Assembly (NCBI RefSeq): GCF_001422365.1
Contig: NZ_LMMT01000036.1
Location: 127,823-191,822 of the forward strand
Direction of reading: 5' to 3'
From: Pseudorhodoferax sp. Leaf265
GTDB taxonomy: Bacteria; Pseudomonadota; Gammaproteobacteria; Burkholderiales; Burkholderiaceae_C
DNA: 64,000 nucleotides
The position numbers and the translations under genes were made by a program. Position 1 is the stretch's first letter. Each line of letters starts with the position of its first letter. Positions 49,960 to 59,006 of the stretch are shown here, piece by piece. The notes beneath the pieces were generated by a model. That model was not told where the DNA came from and made no database searches. It saw only the letters and a list, made by a program, of their open reading frames with translations.

Positions 49960-51513
49960 ATGGAACTGACCCAGCCCCTGCACAAGGCCCTGCAGGAACG
50001 CCCTGACGCCGAGGCCCTGGTCTGCGGGCAGCGCCGCAGCACCTTCGCCCGATTCGTCGACCGTGTGGCCCGCCTGGCCGCCGTGCTGCGCGACCTCGGC
50101 CTGGCGCCGGGCGATCGCGTGGGCCTGCTGGCCCTCAATTCCGACCGTTATGTGGAGTACCTCTACGCCACCTGGTGGGCCGGCGGCGTCGTCAACCCCG
50201 TCAACATCCGCTGGAGCCCGCGCGAGGTCGCCTACTCGCTGGACGACTGCGACACGCGCATCCTGATCGCGGACGGCCACTTCGGCGCGGTGGCGGCCGA
50301 GCAGCGCCAGCTCTCCAGGAGCCTCAAGACCCTCGTGCATTTCGGCGACGGCCCGGCCCCCGAGGGCTTCGCCGATGCCGAGGCCTTGATGGCAGCCGCG
50401 CACCCCGGGCCCGATGCGCGCCGCAACGGCAGCGACCTGGCGGCCGTGATGTACACCGGCGGCACCACGGGCCTGCCCAAGGGCGTGATGCTCTCGCACA
50501 CCAATCTCTACGCCGGCCAGCTGTCGGCCAACATGGCCGCACGCCGGCCCGACGAGGCCGTGGGCCTGAACATGGCGCCCATGTTCCACGCCGGCGGCGC
50601 GGGCCTCACGCTGCAGCTCATGATGCGGCTGGCCAGGCAGGTCATCATCCCGGCCTTCGACGAGCTGGCCGTGCTGCAGGCGCTGCAGAACGAGCGCTGC
50701 AGCGAGACCTTCATGGTGCCCACCATGCTCAAGCGCCTCGTCGAGCACCCGCGCTTCGCCGACTTCGACACCAGCAGCCTGCAACTGGTGCTCTACGGCG
50801 CCGCCCCCATCGACGACGCGCTGCTGCTGCAGGCGCTGGACAAGCTGCCGCGCGCACAGTTCTGCCAGCTCTACGGCATGACCGAGCTCTCGCCCGTGGT
50901 CACGGCGCTGCCGGCCTGGTGCCACGCGCCCGACCAGCCGGCGGCGCGCCGGCGCTCGGCCGGCCGGCCCGTGCCCATCGCCGAGGTGCGCATCGTCGAC
51001 CGCGCCGGCCGGCCCGTGCCGAACGGCACCGTGGGCGAGATCGCCGCGCGTGGCCCCATGGTCATGCAGGGCTACTGGAACAAGCCCGGGCAGACCGCCG
51101 AGGTGCTGCGCGATGGCTGGATGCACACCGGCGACGGCGGCGTGATGGACGCCGACGGCTTCGTCTACGTCGTCGACCGGCTCAAGGACATGGTGGTCAC
51201 GGGCGGCGAGAACGTCTACTCGGCCGAGGTCGAGAACGCCATCGCGCAGCTGCCGGAGGTCTCCATGTGCGCCGTGATCGGCGTACCCGACGAGAAATGG
51301 GGCGAGCGCGTGCACGCCGTGGTGGTGCTGCGCGCGGGCCAGGCGCTGACAGCCGAGGCGCTCATCGCGCATTGCAAGGGCCAGATCGCAGGCTACAAGT
51401 GCCCGCGCAGCGTGGAGTTCGTCGAGGCGATCCCGCTGTCACCGGCCGGCAAGCTGCTCAAGTACAAGCTGCGCGAGCAGCACTGGGCCGGGCGCGGGCG
51501 CCAGGTGGCTTGA
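49960..51513 (+). CDS. Acyl-CoA synthetase (AMP-dependent ligase)
   Basis: 517 aa adenylate-forming CoA ligase. MYTGGTTGLPKG is at 164-175, YGMTE follows in the middle, then DGWMHTGDGGVMDADGFVYVVDRLKDM and the catalytic Lys498 (SPAGKLLKYK). The P-loop has Gly instead of Ser (TGG). The preferred start at 49960 has CGGAGA upstream; a longer reading to 49912 is less likely. It is divergent from the LacI gene across a region with two operator types. Confidence 0.92.
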   Translation: MELTQPLHKALQERPDAEALVCGQRRSTFARFVDRVARLAAVLRDLGLAPGDRVGLLALNSDRYVEYLYATWWAGGVVNPVNIRWSPREVAYSLDDCDTRILIADGHFGAVAAEQRQLSRSLKTLVHFGDGPAPEGFADAEALMAAAHPGPDARRNGSDLAAVMYTGGTTGLPKGVMLSHTNLYAGQLSANMAARRPDEAVGLNMAPMFHAGGAGLTLQLMMRLARQVIIPAFDELAVLQALQNERCSETFMVPTMLKRLVEHPRFADFDTSSLQLVLYGAAPIDDALLLQALDKLPRAQFCQLYGMTELSPVVTALPAWCHAPDQPAARRRSAGRPVPIAEVRIVDRAGRPVPNGTVGEIAARGPMVMQGYWNKPGQTAEVLRDGWMHTGDGGVMDADGFVYVVDRLKDMVVTGGENVYSAEVENAIAQLPEVSMCAVIGVPDEKWGERVHAVVVLRAGQALTAEALIAHCKGQIAGYKCPRSVEFVEAIPLSPAGKLLKYKLREQHWAGRGRQVA

Positions 51514-51516
51514 GCC

Positions 51517-52620
51517 TCAGCGGGCCGCCAGGCGCTCGCGCAGGTAGTCCAGCACGGCCGCGCGCTCGCCTTCGAAGACCACGCGCTCGGCCCGGCTCTG
51601 GCGCTGGTAGGCGTACATGGGGTCGTAGTACTGGCGCATCAGCACCGCGATCCATGCGCGGTGGCCGTCGACACGGCCGCTGTCCCGCTGCTCGGCCAGG
51701 GCCTCCTGCATGACACCCTGCAGCCGCTGGTACTGCGCGCCGCCGAGGCGCTTGGCCAGCCTGGCCAGGCTCTCCAGCAGCCGCGCCGCGAAGCGCTCCG
51801 CGCCCTGCTCCGCGCCGTGCACGGCCACGAAATCGGCAGCCTGCTGCAGCACGTAGTCGTTCAGGATGCGCTCCACGCGGGCCTCGAAGCTGTCGGTGAG
51901 GCAGACCAGCGGCACCTGTTCCAGGCGCAGCCGCAGCTCCAATGGCACCGAGCAGGTGCCCACGTGCCGGCCTTCATCCTCCACCACGAAGCGATGCTGC
52001 CCACCAGCGCGCTGGCGCAGGATGTCGACGGCAAGCCGGTTCTCGAAGTCGATCTGCGCCGGCTGCGGCGTGGCGCGCGCGCCGAAGCTGGAGCCACGGT
52101 GGTTGGCATGGCCTTCCAGGTCCAGACCGCCGGCCAGCGCCGCCAGCACCTCGGTCTTGCCGCTCCCTGTCAGGCCGCTCAGCACGTAGAAGTCGCACTG
52201 CGCCGCGGCCGCCTGCGTGGTCTGCAGCAGGAAGCCGCGCATGGCCTTGTAGCCGCCCTCCACGCGCGGGTAGGCGATGCCGGCTTCGCTCTGCAGCCAC
52301 TGCTGCACGATCTGCGAGCGCAGGCCGCCGCGAAAGCAGTACAGCACGCCCTCGGGATGGGCCTGGGCGAACGCGGCCCAGGCCGCGATGCGCGAACGCT
52401 TGGTGTCGCCGGACACCAGCTCGTGCCCCAGCGCGATGGCGGCCTGCTGGCCTCGCTGCTTGTAGCAGGTGCCGACCTGCTGGCGCTCGCCGTCGTCCAT
52501 GAGCGGCCGGTTGACCACCCCGGGGAAGGCGCCCTGCGCGAATTCGACGGGCGCCCGCACATCCATCATGGGCACGGCGTTCAGGAACAGGGAGCGGTAG
52601 TCGGCAAGCGTGGCGGGCAT
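51517..52620 (-). CDS. mnmH: tRNA 2-selenouridine synthase
   Basis: 367 aa enzyme, also called SelU/YbbB, that exchanges the 2-thio group of wobble uridine in some tRNAs for selenium. The rhodanese-like part has the catalytic Cys95 in CFRGGLRS; the P-loop domain has GLTGSGKT at 149-156. The start at 52620 ([13 protein letters not shown]) is chosen since the family begins there; a longer reading to 52740 would overlap the dctA promoter. It requires selenophosphate, so selD should exist elsewhere in the genome. Convergent with the acyl-CoA ligase with 3 bases between stops. Confidence 0.93.
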   Translation of the reverse strand: MPATLADYRSLFLNAVPMMDVRAPVEFAQGAFPGVVNRPLMDDGERQQVGTCYKQRGQQAAIALGHELVSGDTKRSRIAAWAAFAQAHPEGVLYCFRGGLRSQIVQQWLQSEAGIAYPRVEGGYKAMRGFLLQTTQAAAAQCDFYVLSGLTGSGKTEVLAALAGGLDLEGHANHRGSSFGARATPQPAQIDFENRLAVDILRQRAGGQHRFVVEDEGRHVGTCSVPLELRLRLEQVPLVCLTDSFEARVERILNDYVLQQAADFVAVHGAEQGAERFAARLLESLARLAKRLGGAQYQRLQGVMQEALAEQRDSGRVDGHRAWIAVLMRQYYDPMYAYQRQSRAERVVFEGERAAVLDYLRERLAAR

Positions 52621-52710
52621 CGGCCCATTCTCGCGCCGCGCCGCGGCAGCCTCGGAACCCGCCCTCATGGATAACCCGATGTCGCTGACTCGCACATCTT
52701 GTCTATATTT

Positions 52711-52740
52711 CTTGCATGCAAGATTTTGATGATCTTGCAT
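52711..52740. promoter_or_regulatory. Overlapping palindromes upstream of dctA, candidate GntR operator
   Basis: CTTGCATGCAAG (52711-52722) is a perfect palindrome with a TTG-N4-CAA core. Its right part also forms ATGCAAGAT - N7 - ATCTTGCAT (52716-52740). The sites lie 16-45 bases before the dctA ATG and fit FCD-type GntR binding, so the regulator at 54086 probably controls dctA from here. Confidence 0.55.
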
Positions 52741-52755
52741 TCAACAGGAGCTGCC

Positions 52756-54081
52756 ATGCGCTTTTTCCGTTCCCTCTTCGGCCAGGTCGTGATCGCGCTG
52801 GTGGTCGGCACCACACTCGGCCTGGCCCATCCCGAGTTCGCCGTCCAGCTCAAGCCGCTGGGCGATGCGTTCATCAAGCTGATCAAGATGATCATCCCGG
52901 TGCTGGTGTTCTGCGTCGTGGTGCACGGCATCGCGGGCGCGGGCGACTTGAAGCGCGTGGGCCGCGTCGGCGTCAAGGCGCTGATCTACTTCGAGGTGTT
53001 GACCACGCTGGCCCTCGTATTGGGCCTGGTGCTGGGCTACTGGTTCGAGCCCGGCGTGGGCATGAACGTGGACCCCAAGGCGCTGGACCCGGCCGCCATG
53101 GCAGCCTACGCGAGCAACGCCGACAAACTGACCAGCGGCGGCACAGTGGACTTCCTCATGAAGCTGATCCCGACCACCGTGGTCAACGCCTTCGCCACCG
53201 GCGACGTGCTGCAGGTGCTGCTGTTCGCCGTGCTGTTCGGCTGCGCGCTGGCGCTGCTGGGCGATGTGGGCAAGCCGGTGGCGCAGCTGGTCGACACGAT
53301 GTCGCTGGTGCTGTTCAAGATCATGGGCATCCTGATCAAGCTCGCGCCGCTGGGCGTGCTGGGCGCCATCGCGTTCACGGTCGGCAAGTACGGCGTGGGT
53401 TCGCTCAAGCAGCTCGGCATGCTGGTGGGGCTGTTCTACGTGGCCGTGCTGCTGTTCGTGTTCGTGGTGCTGGGCACGGTGATGCGCATCTCGGGCTTCA
53501 GCCTGTGGAAGCTGCTGCGCTACCTGCGCGAGGAACTGGCCGTGGTGTTCGCCACCACCTCGTCGGACAGCGTGCTGCCGCAGATCATGGCCAAGCTGCG
53601 CCGCATGGGCATCCGCGACTCCACGGTGGGCCTGGTGATTCCCACGGGCTACTCGTTCAACCTCGACGCGTTCTCGATCTACATCACGCTGGCCGCGGTG
53701 TTCATCGCCCAGGCCACCAACACGCCCGTCAGCATGACCGACCTGCTGGCCATCCTGGCCGTGGCGCTGGTCACCTCCAAGGGCGCGCATGGCGTGCCGG
53801 GCTCGGCCATCGTGGTGCTGGCCGCCACGCTGCACGCCATCCCCGCGATCCCGGCCATCGGCCTGGTGCTGGTGCTGTCGGTGGACTGGTTCATGGGCAT
53901 CGCGCGCGCCTTGGGCAACCTGATCGGCAACTGCGTGGCCACCGTGGCCGTGGCCGCCTGGGAGGGCGACATCGACCGGGCCCGCGCCCATGCGGTGCTG
54001 AACGGCGAGCCGGTCGACGACGACGTGGCGGCACAGGCCGAGGTGCCATCGGCCTACCCGGGACGCGCTGCTGCACACTAG
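52756..54081 (+). CDS. dctA: C4-dicarboxylate:cation symporter
   Basis: 441 aa membrane protein of the DAACS (DctA/GltP) family. The family motifs FIKLIKMIIPVLVFCVVVHGIAG, the serine-rich TTSSDSVLPQIMAKL (the S-S-D of hairpin 1), PTGYSFNLDAFSIY and SKGAHGVPGSAIVVL are intact. It takes up succinate, fumarate, malate or aspartate. The ATG at 52756 has a GGAG Shine-Dalgarno; an upstream ATG at 52699 is out of family range. The GntR regulator gene follows after 4 bases. Confidence 0.93.
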   Translation: MRFFRSLFGQVVIALVVGTTLGLAHPEFAVQLKPLGDAFIKLIKMIIPVLVFCVVVHGIAGAGDLKRVGRVGVKALIYFEVLTTLALVLGLVLGYWFEPGVGMNVDPKALDPAAMAAYASNADKLTSGGTVDFLMKLIPTTVVNAFATGDVLQVLLFAVLFGCALALLGDVGKPVAQLVDTMSLVLFKIMGILIKLAPLGVLGAIAFTVGKYGVGSLKQLGMLVGLFYVAVLLFVFVVLGTVMRISGFSLWKLLRYLREELAVVFATTSSDSVLPQIMAKLRRMGIRDSTVGLVIPTGYSFNLDAFSIYITLAAVFIAQATNTPVSMTDLLAILAVALVTSKGAHGVPGSAIVVLAATLHAIPAIPAIGLVLVLSVDWFMGIARALGNLIGNCVATVAVAAWEGDIDRARAHAVLNGEPVDDDVAAQAEVPSAYPGRAAAH

Positions 54082-54085
54082 CGCG

Positions 54086-54772
54086 ATGCCCACCGAAGTC
54101 AGCCCCACGACCATCGCCGAGCGCGTGGTCCAGTCCATCCTCGCGCAAAAGCTCGCCCCGGGCGAGCGGCTCGGCGAGCAGCAACTGGCCGACCTGTTCG
54201 GCGTGAGCCGCACCATGGTGCGCGAGGCGCTCATGCAGCTGCAGGCGCGCGGCTTCGTCGAGGTGCAGCCCAAGCGCGGCTGGTATGTGGTGCAGCCCTC
54301 GGCCGAGGAGGCGCGCGACGCCTTCGCCGCGCGGCGCATCGTCGAATCCGGCATCCTCGGCGCCGAGGGCAAACCGCTGGCCCAGACCATCCGCGCGCTG
54401 CGTCAGCACATCGCACAGGAGCAGCAGGCCATCGAGGGCGCCGATGCCGCCACGCGCGCCTTCCTGCTGGCCGACTTCCACGTCTGCCTGGCCCAGGAGA
54501 TGGGCCACCGCTTGCTGTCGGACGTGCTGCGCGACCTGACCGCCCGCACCACGCTGGCCGCCACGCTCTACCAATCCAGCCACGACGCCAGCCAGTCCTG
54601 CGCCGAGCACGCCGCCATCGTGGCCGCGATGGAGCGCGGCGACATGGGCGAGGCACGCCAGCGCATGCTGGCCCACATCGGCAACGTGGAAGAGGCTCTG
54701 CAGACCGAGCAGGCCGGGTTCTCGCAGGCCGACCGGCTGCGCGCCACGCTGTCGCCGCTGGCCCTGCCCTGA
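54086..54772 (+). CDS. GntR-family regulator, FCD subfamily
   Basis: 228 aa regulator: winged helix (about 8-75, LGEQQLADLFGVSRTMVREALMQL) and FCD ligand domain (about 85-215). It sits 4 bases after dctA, so it is co-transcribed with the transporter and probably controls it through the palindromes at 52711-52740. It resembles the GntR at 4148, and the two probably have similar but distinct operators (TTG-CATG-CAA against TTG-GATA-CAA). Confidence 0.9.
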   Translation: MPTEVSPTTIAERVVQSILAQKLAPGERLGEQQLADLFGVSRTMVREALMQLQARGFVEVQPKRGWYVVQPSAEEARDAFAARRIVESGILGAEGKPLAQTIRALRQHIAQEQQAIEGADAATRAFLLADFHVCLAQEMGHRLLSDVLRDLTARTTLAATLYQSSHDASQSCAEHAAIVAAMERGDMGEARQRMLAHIGNVEEALQTEQAGFSQADRLRATLSPLALP

Positions 54773-54782
54773 GCCCTGCGAC

Positions 54783-55328
54783 CTACACCTGCAGCAGGCC
54801 GCGAAAACCGCGCGCCGCGTAGTACGACGGCGCACCGTTGTGGTAGACGAAGACCTGGCCGTAGCGCCGGTCGCAGAACAGCGCGCCACCCAGCGCGCGG
54901 ATGCCGGCCGGCGTCTGGATCCAGCTGGAGGTCTTGAGGTCGAACTCGCCCAGCTGCTGCAGCGCACGGTACTGCGCCTCCGTCAGCAGGGTGATGCCCA
55001 TGGCTTCGGCCACGTCCTCGGCGCAGCCCTGCGGCTTGTTCTCCTTGCGCGCATCGAGTGCGGCGCGGTCGTAGCACAGGCTGCGGCGCCCGGCCGGGCT
55101 CTCAGCCGCGCAGTCGCAGAAGCTGTAGCGGCCGCTCGCCGCATCCAGGCCCACGACATCGGGCTCGCCGCCCGTCGCTTCCATGGCGTGCAACGGGTTC
55201 AGCGCCGCGGGGTTGGCATCGAGCCGCGCCAGCACATCGGCCCAGGCCAGGCCCGCATGCCGCTGCATGTGGGCCTCGAACCGCGTCTGCAGGGTGTGCA
55301 GCAGCTGCTTCCTGTCCTCGGCTTTCAT
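54783..55328 (-). CDS. DUF4256 family protein
   Basis: 181 aa protein with the DUF4256 pattern: LNPLHAMEATGGEPDVVGLD, YSFCDCAAESPAGRRSLCYDRAAL, E-N-K-P-Q-G, and a C-terminal FCDRRYGQVFVYHNGA. Two Cys residues (CDC) are conserved in the family. Function unknown. The start overlaps the stop of the double-hotdog gene by 4 bases (ATGA), so they are made together; it converges on the GntR gene with 10 bases between. Confidence 0.85.
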   Translation of the reverse strand: MKAEDRKQLLHTLQTRFEAHMQRHAGLAWADVLARLDANPAALNPLHAMEATGGEPDVVGLDAASGRYSFCDCAAESPAGRRSLCYDRAALDARKENKPQGCAEDVAEAMGITLLTEAQYRALQQLGEFDLKTSSWIQTPAGIRALGGALFCDRRYGQVFVYHNGAPSYYAARGFRGLLQV

Positions 55329-56230
55329 GGGTTCGCCTCCGTCAACAGGAAATTGCCGCGCGCCACCGTGATCGGGTGTTCCGGCCCCTTGCCCTGCCAG
55401 CAGCGCACCTGCACCAGCGCCACGCGCGCGCCCAGGCGCACGATCTCGCAGGCCGCGTAGGTGTCCTCGGGCCGGCCACTGCGCAAGTAGTCGATCGAGA
55501 AGTCGATGCACTTGGGAAACTTGGCGCCGCCGATGGCCTCGATCAGGTGCAGTGTGGCCGCGCTTTCGGCAAAGCCGGCCACCACGCCCCCGTGCAGCGC
55601 GGGCAGCTGCGGGTTGCCGACCAGCTTGGGCTGGAAGGGCAGCCGGTAGACCGGCGCGCTGCCGGCCTCGGCCAGGCGAATGCCCAGGTAGTCGGCATAG
55701 GGGATCTCCACGCCGTCCAGCACGGCCGCGTCGCCGGTGGGCGGCCTCCAGGGTACCGACTCGGCCGCGGCGGGGCCGGCCGGCGGGGCCTGGCGCCGCG
55801 CCGGCGTGGCCAGCATGAAGGCGGCCTGCACGTTGGCCACGGGCTGCTCCGGGTCGGCCTGCCAGACCGCGCCGCGCACGAAGGCCACGTTGCGCGTCAG
55901 GCGATAGCAGTGCGTGGCGCAGTGCAGGTCCTGGCCCGGCCCGGCGCGGCGCAGGTAGTCCATGCGCAGGTCCAGCGTGGCAATGGGCTGGCGCTCGCTC
56001 AGCGACGTTCCCACGGCCAGGCCACAGCAGGAGTCGGCCAGCACGATCAGCGGGCCGGGGTGCAGCAGGCCGCGCGCCGGATCACCGAGCCAGTCCGGCC
56101 GGTCGGGCAGGCGCATGGCAGCCTGGCCGACGCTGGCGGACGTGATCTGAAGGCCAATGTCGGCCATCTGGGGCGTCTGCGCGACGAAGCGGCGTTGCAG
56201 GGTTTCGATGGGGACGGACAGGGCTTGCAT
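55325..56230 (-). CDS. Tandem-hotdog thioesterase-like protein (PaaI family)
   Basis: 301 aa protein that reads as two hotdog domains joined head to tail. The first (about 1-150) has LLHPGPLIVLADSCCGLAVG, where the usual HxG-D catalytic region is partly changed. The second (about 155-301) has LPALHGGVVAGFAESAATLHLI, with the HGG-x8-E of PaaI-type thioesterases. An active second domain and a structural first one is the simplest reading. Substrate unknown. It overlaps the DUF4256 gene. Confidence 0.85.
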   Translation of the reverse strand: MQALSVPIETLQRRFVAQTPQMADIGLQITSASVGQAAMRLPDRPDWLGDPARGLLHPGPLIVLADSCCGLAVGTSLSERQPIATLDLRMDYLRRAGPGQDLHCATHCYRLTRNVAFVRGAVWQADPEQPVANVQAAFMLATPARRQAPPAGPAAAESVPWRPPTGDAAVLDGVEIPYADYLGIRLAEAGSAPVYRLPFQPKLVGNPQLPALHGGVVAGFAESAATLHLIEAIGGAKFPKCIDFSIDYLRSGRPEDTYAACEIVRLGARVALVQVRCWQGKGPEHPITVARGNFLLTEANP

Positions 56231-56286
56231 CGCGGCGAGTATGCCGCCCGGCGGCGCGGCCACAACCGCCCGGGTGTCCCGCCGGT

Positions 56287-56760
56287 TCAGGACCGCCAGC
56301 GCGGCCGCGCGCCACGCTGGCGCAGCGCGCGCAGCATCAGCACCACGATGCCTGCGTTGAGCAGCAGCAACGAGGCGCTGAGCCAGCCCGGCCGGCGCAG
56401 CAGTTCGGCCACCTCGAACGGCAGGTAGATGGCGCCACTGGCCGCGGCCAGCCATTCGGCCCAGGCCCGGCCGGTCCACAGGCCATAGGCCTCGGCCAGG
56501 CGCAGCAGCGCGTAGGCCGCGGCGCCCAGGGCCAGCAGCGCCAGCCGCTGGTCCTGCAGGTGTTCGATGGCCTGCACGAAGATGTGCGGATAGCGCGCCG
56601 CCGGGTTCAGGTGCATGTGCTCCAGCAGCCGCAGCGCCAGCGCCTGCAGGTCGCGGTGCGCGAACACCAGCAGGCCGGAGGCGCCGACGAGGGCCAGCAG
56701 GCCCTTGGCGGCTTCGAACAGCGCCACCGTGCGCAGCGCGGGACGGCCCTGGCTCACCAT
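56287..56760 (-). CDS. DUF2127 membrane protein
   Basis: 157 aa integral membrane protein with four hydrophobic helices, matching DUF2127: RTVALFEAAKGLLALVGA at the start, an A-A-Y-A-L-L-R-L-A-E-A-Y-GLW helix, and a C-terminal hydrophobic pair. No known function. It overlaps the 3-prime end of the HD-GYP gene by 7 bases, so it is translated with it. Confidence 0.85.
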   Translation of the reverse strand: MVSQGRPALRTVALFEAAKGLLALVGASGLLVFAHRDLQALALRLLEHMHLNPAARYPHIFVQAIEHLQDQRLALLALGAAAYALLRLAEAYGLWTGRAWAEWLAAASGAIYLPFEVAELLRRPGWLSASLLLLNAGIVVLMLRALRQRGARPRWRS

Positions 56761-57974
56761 GGCTGCACGGGAAAGCCCGCCCACAGTTCGTTGAGATCGG
56801 TGAAGTGCCACTGCGCCGGGTCCTCGCGCGCCACGATCTTCTCGTTCACGGTGCGCGACAGGTCCAGCACCTCGGGCACCAGGCGCAGCTGCGCCTTGGT
56901 CGAGAAGAAGATCTTGACCTTGGGCGTGGTCAGCGCGGGCGACTGCTCCACCACCACCGCGAGCCGGCCCGAGCTGAGCTTCACGAGCGAGCCGACGGGG
57001 TAGATGCCCACGCTCTTGACGAAGGCCTGGAACAGCGATTTGTCGAAATGCCCACCGCTCCACTCGGCCATGCGGCGCACGGCCTCGGACGGATCCCAGG
57101 CCTTCTTGTAGGGGCGGTCGGAGGTCACGGCGTCGTAGACATCGCAGATCGCCGCCATGCGCGCGATGCGGCTGATGCCTTCGCCCTGCAGGCGGCGCGG
57201 GTAGCCACTGCCGTCCATCTTCTCGTGGTGGTGCAGGCAGGCGTCGAGCACGGGCTCGCCCACGTCCCCGCAGGCCAGCAGCATGGCGTGGCCGTGCTCC
57301 GGGTGGCTGCGCACGATGTCGAATTCCTCGTTGGTCAACTTGCCGGGCTTGTTCAGGATGGACAGCGGCACCTTGGCCTTGCCGATGTCGTGCAGCAGGC
57401 CGGCCAGGCCGGCGTCGCGCGTCTGCGCCTCGTCCAGGCCCAACTGGGCGGCCAGCGAGACCATCAGCGCGCAGACGGCCACCGAATGCATGTAGGTGTA
57501 GCTGTCGGCGGTCTTCAAGCGCGCGAGGCTGATCAGCGCGCCTGGGTTGCGCAGCACCGAGTCGCAGACATCCTCCACCAGACCGCGCGCGGCCGACGAA
57601 TCGGCCAGGCGGCCCATGCGCGCCGCCTCGAACACGGTGGTGATGCATTCGCGCGCCTGGCCGCAGAGCTTGACGGCGGTGCGCAACTCGTCGTCCATCC
57701 CGGTCGGCGTGCGCCGCGGCGGCGCCGCGATGGCGGGCTTTGCAGGTTCCGGCGTCTGGGGCCCAGACGCAAGCTCGGGCACCACGCTGCGCGCCATGTC
57801 GATCCAGGCGGCCTGAACGCCAGAGGCACGGATGCGCCCCAAATCCTCTGCGGATTCGAGCAGGAAGTTCTGACGCCAGAACGGATGGTCCATCCAGGCA
57901 CCGTCGAAACGGTGCAGGAACATGCCGAGGGTCAGATCGGCGACGGGAACGCGCTTGAGCATGACAGCGCGCAT
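56754..57974 (-). CDS. HD-GYP domain cyclic-di-GMP phosphodiesterase-like protein
   Basis: 406 aa protein. An N-terminal domain of about 90 residues (DUF3391 type) is followed by a HD-GYP domain: LLHDIGK (His195, Asp196), HHHEKMDGSGYP (His249-Pro259) and the later CDVYDAVTSDRPYK metal region. All metal ligands of an active phosphodiesterase are visible, so it likely hydrolyses cyclic-di-GMP. Start at 57974; an in-frame ATG at 57962 is an alternative. No transmembrane helix. It overlaps DUF2127 downstream. Confidence 0.92.
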   Translation of the reverse strand: MRAVMLKRVPVADLTLGMFLHRFDGAWMDHPFWRQNFLLESAEDLGRIRASGVQAAWIDMARSVVPELASGPQTPEPAKPAIAAPPRRTPTGMDDELRTAVKLCGQARECITTVFEAARMGRLADSSAARGLVEDVCDSVLRNPGALISLARLKTADSYTYMHSVAVCALMVSLAAQLGLDEAQTRDAGLAGLLHDIGKAKVPLSILNKPGKLTNEEFDIVRSHPEHGHAMLLACGDVGEPVLDACLHHHEKMDGSGYPRRLQGEGISRIARMAAICDVYDAVTSDRPYKKAWDPSEAVRRMAEWSGGHFDKSLFQAFVKSVGIYPVGSLVKLSSGRLAVVVEQSPALTTPKVKIFFSTKAQLRLVPEVLDLSRTVNEKIVAREDPAQWHFTDLNELWAGFPVQPW

Positions 57975-58008
57975 TCTCGCTTATCCGGACAACATGTCCG
58001 GAAATCGA

Positions 58009-58809
58009 TCAATTTCTTGGAAAGATTGGATCTCTTTTCTCGCGAAACGCCTTCACGCCCTCTGCAAAGGAGGGCGCGTCCAGCAGCTCGCGCTGGCGCT
58101 CGGCTTCGTAGCGCATCTGCTCCACCAGCGACACGCGGCCGGCCGAGTCGTAGGCCGCACGCACCTCGCGCGCCGCGTGTGCCGGCAGTTTGGCCAGGCG
58201 CTGGGCCAGCGCCAGGGCCTGGGTGCGCAGGTCGGCGTCGTCCACCACGGACCAGACCAGGCCCCATTGCGCGGCCTGCTCGGCCGACAGCTTCTCGTTC
58301 AGCATGGTCATGCCGACCGCGCGCGCGCGGCCGACGAAGCGTTCGAGGAACCAGGTCGTGCCCAGGTCGGGCACGATGCCCAGCTTGGGCATGAAGGGCA
58401 GGTAGAAGTAGGCCGAGCGCGCGGCCACCACCACGTCGGCCGCCAGCGCGATGCCCACGCCGGCGCCGGCCGCCGGGCCGTTGACGGCGCTGACCACCGG
58501 CATGGGCAGCGTGCGCAAGTCCTCGATGATGCGGTTGGACAGCGACTCCATGGTCTCGTAGCTGGCCTGGCCGACGGAGGTGCCGTTGCCGGCCATGTTG
58601 CTGGACAGGTCGGCGCCCACGCAGAAGGCGCGGCCCGCGCCGGTCAGCACCAGCGCGGCCACGCTGCGGTCTTCGCGCAGCGCGGCCAGGCGTGCGCGCA
58701 GCGCGTGCTGCAATTCGCGCGCGATCGGGTTCAGCCGCTCGGGGATGTTCAGGCTGATGACGAGCACGTCGCCGTGGCGCTCTTCGAGCAAGGGGTTTTC
58801 GATGGTCAT
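58009..58809 (-). CDS. Enoyl-CoA hydratase/isomerase (PaaG-like)
   Basis: 266 aa crotonase-fold enzyme acting on acyl-CoA thioesters. The oxyanion loop FCVGADL is at 62-68 and the second GPAAGAGVGIALAADVVVAAR segment at about 112-132. The protein resembles the PaaG isomerases of phenylacetate degradation and generic enoyl-CoA hydratases; the Glu pair that distinguishes them was not resolved. It is last in the minus-strand catabolic operon, separated from the LivK-type gene by the repeat (58861-59004). Shine-Dalgarno AAAGG precedes the ATG. Confidence 0.9.
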   Translation of the reverse strand: MTIENPLLEERHGDVLVISLNIPERLNPIARELQHALRARLAALREDRSVAALVLTGAGRAFCVGADLSSNMAGNGTSVGQASYETMESLSNRIIEDLRTLPMPVVSAVNGPAAGAGVGIALAADVVVAARSAYFYLPFMPKLGIVPDLGTTWFLERFVGRARAVGMTMLNEKLSAEQAAQWGLVWSVVDDADLRTQALALAQRLAKLPAHAAREVRAAYDSAGRVSLVEQMRYEAERQRELLDAPSFAEGVKAFREKRDPIFPRN

Positions 58810-58860
58810 GGATACCTTTCAACTTTCGGTTGCACGAGCGCGCCGCACTGACGACGCTGG

Positions 58861-59004
58861 GCGGCACGCAAGCCGCCGTTCCGATGGCCGCGGAGCAGGC
58901 CATGCCAGCGGACGCCGCGGAACGGGCTCTGCCCGGCCGCTGGCGGCGACCCCTGGAGGGGGGATGGGATTTCCACACGCAGTGAGAAATCCAAACGGGG
59001 GTGG
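58861..59004 (-). repeat. Structured intercistronic repeat, copy 3
   Basis: Third copy, on the minus strand, beginning directly after the TGA (59009-59007) of the LivK-type gene (TGA-GACC as in copy 2). Hairpin A pairs GGATTTC (58992-58986) with GAAATCC (58973-58967), with the loop TCACTGCGTGTG nearly identical to copy 1. Hairpin B is CCCC-TCCA-GGGG (58961-58950) on this strand. Hairpin C and its enclosing stem match copy 1. It is the only copy close to fatty-acid-type genes. Confidence 0.8.
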
Positions 59005-59006
59005 TC

